IMG/VR virus record: IMGVR_UViG_3300027841_000055
Coordinates: 1 to 42,580 of that record
DNA from: a virus
DNA length: 42,580 nucleotides
Direction: 5' to 3' (one strand)
Each line of letters opens with the position of its first letter. The first letter of the stretch is position 1. Below, piece after piece: positions 38,721 to 42,580 of this stretch. The position numbers and the translations under genes are program-made. A model generated the notes under the pieces. It saw only the letters and a list, made by a program, of their open reading frames with translations, searched no databases and was not told the origin of the DNA.

Positions 38721-38751
38721 CGCCAGGGGATTCCCTTGGCGTTTTTTTTTT
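38721..38751 (+). terminator. Strong intrinsic terminator
   Basis: CGCCAGGGGA pairs with TCCCTTGGCG (one G-T wobble) and is followed by ten T residues. It is the best intrinsic terminator seen in the window. It stands only 11 nt before the ATG of the next gene, which would then depend on read-through. Confidence 0.85.
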
Positions 38752-38762
38752 CAGGGGGAACC

Positions 38763-39161
38763 ATGGGGGATCTAGGTCAATTGGAGGCCGCTGAATTCGT
38801 GGCGGTCGTGGGATCGGACTCGGTTGGAAATGAAACCAACCCGGTCAATGCCACATCGAAAGGTGAAATCAGATCGGCAGAAATGCTAAGATCTGGGGGC
38901 AGCCAGGCGTCAAAATCAATGCTTGCAAACACCCCAATTCGCGCGGCCGTGGGATCAAGTAACCTTCCCGGTCGGAAATTCCTCACCGTGTTTGCCGAAA
39001 CTGGAAAGGTATTTTGGGGGTTCACTTCTGCAGTGACCGTATCCACCGGGTTTCCAATCGAAAAGGATGCCCCGGCAAGCGTGTTTGCTTCAGGCGATGA
39101 CTGTGATATTTGGTTGGTATCGTCCGCAACCGCAACGGTGAGAATTGGGGAGTCACCATGA
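38763..39161 (+). CDS. Hypothetical late protein, 132 aa
   Basis: GGGGG ribosome site inside the T-run/hairpin trailer of the terminator. Sequence AEFVAVVGSDSVGNETNPVN, ATSKGEIRSAEMLRSGG, and KFLTVFAETGKVFWGFTSAV are beta-rich; the GSDSxGNxxxPVxATxxGEIR string is similar in style to the decoration-like motifs of the two neighbours (37187 and 37926). No family named. Confidence 0.65.
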   Translation: MGDLGQLEAAEFVAVVGSDSVGNETNPVNATSKGEIRSAEMLRSGGSQASKSMLANTPIRAAVGSSNLPGRKFLTVFAETGKVFWGFTSAVTVSTGFPIEKDAPASVFASGDDCDIWLVSSATATVRIGESP

Positions 39162-39646
39162 ACCTTGTTCAACAATTCCAAGTTGCTCAATCGGTGCCGT
39201 TTGAATCGGCAGGCTTTGCCTCCCAAAATGTACGCGATGCCATTGTTGAGGCAAGGAATACTGCCGAGGGAAAGCCACGTTTCACCCTCGGCTTATCCAA
39301 TAATGGAACGGTGGGAAATGGCGCATGGATCGGATTCTCGGAATTGCTTTCGAGCCCGAGAATCCTTTTCCCACTCCCGGCAACAATCAAGGAATTTTCT
39401 TTTGTCAATTCCAATGTGAACCTCGGCGCGTTTAATTTCGAATTCTACAAAAACGGACAACTTGCGGGCAACCTCATTGCAACCTATGTAGCGCCAGCCG
39501 GGGATCGCACTGCCGGATACGGTTTTTTTGTTTTTTCTAGTCCGCTTTCCTTCGCTGCCGGTGATAGCATTTTTATAAAAAATGTGCGGCCATCCGGTAC
39601 GGCACTATCAGATCTTGCGCTGACTTTGTATGCACAATCTAATTGA
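39158..39646 (+). CDS. Hypothetical late protein, 162 aa
   Basis: ATGA overlap with the previous gene. Short helical N-terminus (MNLVQQFQVAQSVPFESAGF, ASQNVRDAIVEARNTAEG), then a jelly-roll-like beta domain (ILFPLPATIKEFSFVNSNVN, LGAFNFEFYKNGQLAGNLIA). This helix-plus-beta-sandwich layout resembles phage fibre head or decoration proteins. Function unknown. Confidence 0.65.
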   Translation: MNLVQQFQVAQSVPFESAGFASQNVRDAIVEARNTAEGKPRFTLGLSNNGTVGNGAWIGFSELLSSPRILFPLPATIKEFSFVNSNVNLGAFNFEFYKNGQLAGNLIATYVAPAGDRTAGYGFFVFSSPLSFAAGDSIFIKNVRPSGTALSDLALTLYAQSN

Positions 39647-39656
39647 GGGGAAAACT

Positions 39657-40262
39657 ATGAACGTAGCGGCTCAGATTCAAAACCAAGTCAAGGTGCTTAT
39701 GAGTGACTTGAACGAGCTAAATAATGCGGCTCAACAAACACAAAAATCATATTGGGCAACCGATGCTAATGTGAAGGTCGCCGCCGTGGCCGATTCCGCA
39801 ACCCCGGTAACAGTTTCAAGCCGACTCACTAAGGCCCAATTTCTAGCAGGCGTAGGGCTTTGCGAACAGATTGGTAAATTTTTCGCGAACCAGGCAACAA
39901 GCCAGGCCGACAATTGCGCGACCATGCTGTCACTGCATATAGGAAACGACGCGGCATCTGCCGTGCTTTCCGAAGCTACCGAACACGTTGGCAATAACAT
40001 GGTCAATCTTTGCGAGACTCTTATATCAATTCATAAGAAGTCCAGAGAATTGATTGCAGTCTATTGGGGGGCCGAATTGGGCGCGGCCGTTGCCGCTATT
40101 TCCGATTCTACGATTGTTTTTGGGGGCAATGTTACAAAATCTCAGATTTTGTCTGCGGTAACACTCATGGATAACCTGAATAAATTTTGTGAAAACTCAC
40201 AGGCTGCCACGGCAGACTATGGCGCAACCATTGCAAAATGGGCGATTGTCCCGCTAGTTTGA
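39657..40262 (+). CDS. Hypothetical late protein, 201 aa, helical
   Basis: Nearly all-alpha with internal similarity between halves: VAAVADSATPVTVSSRLTKA (about 38-57) against AAISDSTIVFGGNVTKSQIL (about 144-163), each followed by a LCEQIGKF or LNKFCEN helix. It looks like a tandem duplication. GAGGGG precedes ATG 39657. Its partner or role is not known; it ends the rightward late cluster. Confidence 0.68.
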   Translation: MNVAAQIQNQVKVLMSDLNELNNAAQQTQKSYWATDANVKVAAVADSATPVTVSSRLTKAQFLAGVGLCEQIGKFFANQATSQADNCATMLSLHIGNDAASAVLSEATEHVGNNMVNLCETLISIHKKSRELIAVYWGAELGAAVAAISDSTIVFGGNVTKSQILSAVTLMDNLNKFCENSQAATADYGATIAKWAIVPLV

Positions 40263-40270
40263 TGTGTGAA

Positions 40271-40597
40271 TCAGAGTGAATCATTCTCGAAATCAATCGC
40301 GCGGATCAAGGCATCATCGATCTTGATTTCCACCAGAGCATCCCTCCCCCTGGCGAGTGGGGGGAGAATCTTTTTCAGAAAATGCGGGGGCAGTTTGATA
40401 AGCCGTTTTTTGCTTGCGGCGTGCCCACCAGTTTCATCGAAATCATCCCGGTGGGCCTTGAGTTTCACTTTGCCGCCGCTCACCGAATCAACCTCGTCGA
40501 TCAGGCATGCGTGTTGCGTCCGCTTGCCGGCGCGTGGGTCGGAATAGATCACCACGCCCACATTGTCACCGCGTTTCAGTTTTGGTTTTTTGGCCAT
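40271..40597 (-). CDS. Minus-strand protein, 108 aa, with own promoter
   Basis: Basic N-terminus with a beta-barrel-like start (KRGDNVGVVIYSDPRAGKRT) and a VDSVSGGKVKLKAHRDDFDE segment, then a helical, charged C-terminus. No family recognised. GGGAGGG precedes ATG 40597; the longer frame from 40771 would cover the promoter. It converges on the late cluster, leaving 8 bp between stops. Confidence 0.7.
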   Translation of the reverse strand: MAKKPKLKRGDNVGVVIYSDPRAGKRTQHACLIDEVDSVSGGKVKLKAHRDDFDETGGHAASKKRLIKLPPHFLKKILPPLARGRDALVEIKIDDALIRAIDFENDSL

Positions 40598-40681
40598 GTC
40601 GCCCTCCCGAGGGGATGCTCGGCGGTGAGAAGCAACGATCGGAGTTTGTTGTGAACGCCTATTTGCCCGCCGAGCCCCTAC

Positions 40682-40711
40682 ATTATGCCCGTCCTGGCAG
40701 TCTGGCGTCAA
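40682..40711 (-). promoter_or_regulatory. Strong sigma70-like promoter
   Basis: On the minus strand TTGACG (40706-40711), an 18-nt spacer and CATAAT (40682-40687). Both boxes match consensus at five of six positions, making it the best promoter match in the window. It faces the 108-residue gene starting at 40597. Confidence 0.65.
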
Positions 40712-40803
40712 CCCGGTTGATTTTCTGTCGTGGTCAGTGCAGGCTTCCCCAGTGAATGGACGCACTTCCAAATCACACGCGAGACATGGTTTTGTCGCAG
40801 TCT

Positions 40804-40833
40804 GCCGAGCCCCCCGTGGGTTCGGCTTTTTTT
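40804..40833 (+). terminator. Intrinsic terminator, rightward
   Basis: GCCGAGCC (40804-40811) pairs with GGGTTCGGC (40818-40826; one G-T pair or bulge), followed by seven T residues. It would end the rightward late transcript after it has crossed the minus-strand gene, or an unidentified small RNA. Confidence 0.7.
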
Positions 40834-40953
40834 GTCCTCAAGTTTTTCTTGAATCAGCCGATACCTATTGTTAGGGGCAGGAAGCCCCTCCGGGTCGGCG
40901 CGCTATCCCGCCGCCCCGGCTTCATTTTCAGGATAGTGGGAGGATAGGCGACA

Positions 40954-41049
40954 ATGACCAATCAAACAAAGGATTTTCTGATCTGGCTGGCGGTGTGTTC
41001 CCCCCTGATCATTTTGTCTCTGGCCATTGCGGGAGGAATTCCCCTATGA
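40954..41049 (+). CDS. 31-residue membrane peptide
   Basis: The short frame MTNQTKDFLIWLAVCSPLII then LSLAIAGGIPL is one membrane helix with a polar N-terminus. A GGGAGG lies upstream, and its stop overlaps the next start (ATGA), which is typical for a real coupled gene. Too short for a family call; small phage membrane peptides of this type can be holin accessories or inhibitors. Confidence 0.6.
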   Translation: MTNQTKDFLIWLAVCSPLIILSLAIAGGIPL

Positions 41050-41255
41050 TCTGCCATCGATACTATCTCGGGTCGGGTATCTGGGGCCTTTTTGTTGAGG
41101 GGATCAGCGGCCCCGTTTGCACCTCGGGGGACGGTGCCCGACTTGACGATATGATCTCACGCCTTGAGCGGCCGGGGCTTGTGGGAGAGTCGGAAGGGGC
41201 ACAACTCACCAGGGAGGCCGAACACTCCCCCGGTCTCGGTTGGAGGCTCAAATAA
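41046..41255 (+). CDS. Hypothetical protein, 69 aa
   Basis: Starts MICHRYYLGSGIWGLFVEGI and has a charged C-terminus (DDMISRLERPGLVGESEGAQ). Overlaps the membrane peptide before it by 4 nt and the next gene by 1 nt (TAATG). No family recognised. Confidence 0.6.
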   Translation: MICHRYYLGSGIWGLFVEGISGPVCTSGDGARLDDMISRLERPGLVGESEGAQLTREAEHSPGLGWRLK

Positions 41256-41575
41256 TGTACATCGTGAGGTGGTATAACCGAAACCGCTTTATGTATTCTG
41301 AAAAAGCGTTTTCATCATTGACCGAGGCGTGGTCGGAGTTTTCTAGGCGCATTGCCGGAATGCAAAAAAACGGTGTTTGCAATATCTGCACGATTGAAAA
41401 CCAGGAAACCAGCGGCAATGTGCATATTCATATCCCTGAAATGACTTGGTGGATCGGCGGATCAACTCCGAATTCGTGGGCAGATCCCGCAAGCGACGGC
41501 GTGGAAATGATGAAACATATGATCAAATATGGCTTGTTTTTGGGTGAATTCATCCCGCGATATTTTCGAAAGTGA
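41255..41575 (+). CDS. Hypothetical protein, 106 aa
   Basis: Starts MYIVRWYNRNRFMYSEKAFS at 41255 (GGAGG upstream). It has a Trp-rich C-terminal half (PEMTWWIGGSTPNSWADPAS). No family recognised. Last gene of the short rightward operon, convergent with the Cys-rich gene of the early arm. Confidence 0.6.
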   Translation: MYIVRWYNRNRFMYSEKAFSSLTEAWSEFSRRIAGMQKNGVCNICTIENQETSGNVHIHIPEMTWWIGGSTPNSWADPASDGVEMMKHMIKYGLFLGEFIPRYFRK

Positions 41576-41578
41576 CAA

Positions 41579-41610
41579 CCCGCCGCGTTGCGTCCGCGAA
41601 CCACGGCGGG
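41579..41610. terminator. Hairpin between convergent genes
   Basis: CCCGCCG (41579-41585) and CGGCGGG (41604-41610) form a 7-bp stem with an 18-nt loop, placed between two convergent transcription units. No T-run, so its strength as a terminator is doubtful. Confidence 0.4.
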
Positions 41611-41630
41611 CCGTCCGGCACCATGCCGAA

Positions 41631-41771
41631 TCAATCGCTTTCAACCCCACATTCATCATCGCCGCACTCGGGACTGCCACATACCGGGCACCCGTGATTT
41701 TCGCAATGGTTGCATGGTGCCGACAAAAAGCAGGTACACCCCTCACATTCGAAGCCACATGTAACGCTCAT
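41631..41771 (-). CDS. 46-residue Cys-rich protein
   Basis: This gene is short and easily missed. The protein contains ten Cys in 46 residues: TCGFECEGCTCFLSAP, CNHCENHGCPVCGS, then PECGDDEC. The start (41771) overlaps the upstream stop as ATGA and has GGGAGGTGAG 2-3 nt upstream. The CxxC pairs would hold one or two zinc ions, or the protein may be disulphide-rich. It is the last gene of the leftward early transcription unit. Confidence 0.75.
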   Translation of the reverse strand: MSVTCGFECEGCTCFLSAPCNHCENHGCPVCGSPECGDDECGVESD

Positions 41772-42097
41772 TTCTCACCTCCCACATGCATCTTTGCCAG
41801 TCGAGCAATATTCATGGAATTGGTACGCCAAACGTCGGAAACCTCGCCCCAATTTTCGAGGCCGCTGATCAATTTCAGCATGATCATTTTTCTCTCGTGA
41901 GCGCGGGCCGCCATGCGCTGCCAATGATCGAAAAAGAATCCCGATCTCATTCCGTCGATATGAAATTTGCACGCCCCTTCCGGGCACCTCACGAGGTTTC
42001 CCTCGTGCGATATTCGCCATTCCGCTTGCCGAAAACAAATGGGACAATCGAACGGCTCGGGCAATTCCCGGCCGTGAACGTCAAGCACTTTACTCAT
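41768..42097 (-). CDS. Zinc-finger-like protein, 109 aa
   Basis: Near the N-terminus it has PEPFDCPICFRQAEWRISHE and NLVRCPEGACKFHIDGM, a four-Cys zinc ribbon resembling Lar-like proteins. The rest is helical (FFFDHWQRMAARAHERKMIM). Start at 42097 overlaps the membrane protein's stop. DNA- or protein-binding accessory role is likely but undefined. Confidence 0.7.
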   Translation of the reverse strand: MSKVLDVHGRELPEPFDCPICFRQAEWRISHEGNLVRCPEGACKFHIDGMRSGFFFDHWQRMAARAHERKMIMLKLISGLENWGEVSDVWRTNSMNIARLAKMHVGGEK

Positions 42098-42299
42098 ATC
42101 CGCCCCCTGTCACCCAAAACCCGCACGGGTATTTTTTTCGCTCGTAAACCGCCAGGGGCCACAGGATCGTTGTGAGAATGCATCCCGTGAGCATTCCCAG
42201 AAACCCGATCTGGTAGCGCCGGATCGGCGGGATTGCCAGCCAAGATCCTCCCCAAAACCCGGCCCCGAATATGAGCCATGCCCAACAAAAATCAGTCAT
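42090..42299 (-). CDS. Membrane protein with two predicted helices, 69 aa
   Basis: Two hydrophobic spans: DFCWAWLIFGAGFWGGSWLA and QIGFLGMLTGCILTTILW. Short loop RRYQ between them and a basic C-terminus. ATGA overlap with the HTH gene stop. Could be an early membrane protein (superinfection exclusion or similar) or, less likely from its early position, a holin. Confidence 0.68.
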   Translation of the reverse strand: MTDFCWAWLIFGAGFWGGSWLAIPPIRRYQIGFLGMLTGCILTTILWPLAVYERKKYPCGFWVTGGGYE

Positions 42300-42544
42300 A
42301 CCGCCCCCGCGTGCCGCATGATTTTCGCGTATGCTTGCCGACTCGGGGAGTGGCCGCAATTGATCCACAGGCATAGCGCCGTTTTTGAAACGCCGATTTG
42401 CTCGGCCAGTTTGCGTTGCGTTGTCTCGCCTAGCATTTTTCGCAGCACCGCCCTCGCTTCCCGCGCCTCGTGTTCGGATACAAAACGGCTTTGCCCGTTC
42501 ATTGTTTGCGGCCCCAAGACACTCTTTTTTCTATAATTGTACAT
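42296..42544 (-). CDS. HTH (Cro/XRE-like) DNA-binding protein, 82 aa
   Basis: Complete copy of the junction gene. QRKLAEQIGVSKTALCLWIN is a clear helix-turn-helix in the C-terminal half, preceded by a charged helix (SEHEAREARAVLRKMLGE). ATG 42544 is preferred over 42556 because GGAG then lies 6 nt upstream. Expected role: regulator of the early arm. The single-base difference to the left copy (42453) changes Arg to Met in the helix just before the HTH. Confidence 0.8.
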   Translation of the reverse strand: MYNYRKKSVLGPQTMNGQSRFVSEHEAREARAVLRKMLGETTQRKLAEQIGVSKTALCLWINCGHSPSRQAYAKIMRHAGAV

Positions 42545-42580
42545 GGCGCACTCCATTGTATTGGTTGTTAGCTCGGCATG
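42342..42580. repeat. Terminal direct repeat, right copy
   Basis: Copy of 1-239 with one mismatch (C at 42453). See the left copy. Confidence 0.95.

Larger units (their letters stand above)
40598..40953. other. Gene-free control stretch, 356 bp
   Basis: No convincing gene. It holds a minus-strand promoter (40682-40711), a rightward terminator (40804-40833), and a hairpin AGGGGC-5 nt-GCCCCT (around 40874-40890). Just before the next small gene, CTATCC and GGATAG form a weak inverted repeat around its ribosome site. A 63-codon frame at 40756-40947 passes through the terminator and is not taken as a gene. No rightward promoter for 40954 was recognised with confidence. Confidence 0.6.

Noticed and set aside
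40756-40947. 63-codon plus-strand frame before the small membrane peptide
   Set aside because: It passes through an intrinsic terminator and has no ribosome site.
41462-41758. 98-codon minus-strand frame
   Set aside because: It overlaps the 46-residue Cys-rich gene in another frame and a plus-strand gene. The Cys-rich frame has the ribosome site and start-stop overlap.
1-42580. tRNA genes
   Set aside because: TTCGA-containing stretches such as those near 21415 and 25634 lie in coding DNA and do not extend to acceptor stems by eye. A tRNAscan run would be decisive.

Overview
WHAT IT IS. The window is one complete genome of a tailed phage, of about 42.34 kb, opened at an arbitrary point. Bases 1-239 are repeated at 42342-42580 with one mismatch, so the molecule is circular (or circularly permuted, or terminally redundant) and genes run across the junction. 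A tail sheath, a tail tube, a tape measure and a full contractile baseplate set make it a small myovirus. The structural set (DUF1073-type portal, MuF-like head protein, DUF2213 protease-scaffold, DUF2190-like cement, DUF2184-like capsid, DUF4054 connector, DUF3383-like sheath, DUF3277-like tube, plug and gp25-like baseplate proteins) is typical of small Pam3-like myophages and prophages of Gram-negative bacteria. The DNA is moderately GC-rich and GATC-rich. I cannot name the host. I see no integrase and no CI-like repressor, so a temperate lifestyle is not supported. | LAYOUT. (1) Minus-strand early arm, transcribed leftward from about 5.3 kb through the junction to 41.6 kb: RecE-like exonuclease, RecT annealing protein, a 43-residue zinc ribbon, small HTH proteins, a Lar-like AT-hook protein, a replication initiator with twelve 12-bp repeats inside its gene, then small HTH, membrane and Cys-rich proteins. 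(2) A divergent control region at 5296-5477 with promoter-like sequences in both directions. (3) Plus-strand accessory block 5478-10045, tightly overlapped: zinc-ribbon and HTH proteins, a CsrA homologue, an adenine-type and a cytosine-5 DNA methyltransferase, and small unknown proteins. (4) Packaging and head, 10049-19930. (5) Tail and baseplate, 19939-34282, ending in a fibre with an S74 self-cleaving chaperone. (6) Lysis region 34355-36609 with a lysozyme-PG_binding-CHAP endolysin. (7) A cluster of seven unknown late proteins at 36910-40262, flanked by two minus-strand genes that have their own promoter-like sequences. (8) A short plus-strand operon of tiny proteins at 40954-41575, convergent with the end of the early arm. 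| THE STAND-OUT. The MuF-like head protein gene is interrupted by a 319-residue intein (14899-15855) at its conserved Cys-Arg-Cys motif. The sense strand shows only intein splicing motifs and no recognisable endonuclease. The opposite strand of the same DNA carries a 292-codon gene (14917-15795) with a ribosome binding site, two helix-turn-helix segments and a Vsr/EDxHD-like nuclease motif. This looks like a homing endonuclease encoded antisense inside the intein it would mobilise, in the same codon register. | OTHER POINTS. A probable -1 frameshift produces the second tail assembly chaperone. The cytosine methyltransferase gene reads as a recognisable methyltransferase-type sequence in two frames. 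Two short Cys-rich genes (3347-3478 and 41631-41771) are easy to miss. Two competing hairpins cover the ribosome binding site of the protease-scaffold gene.
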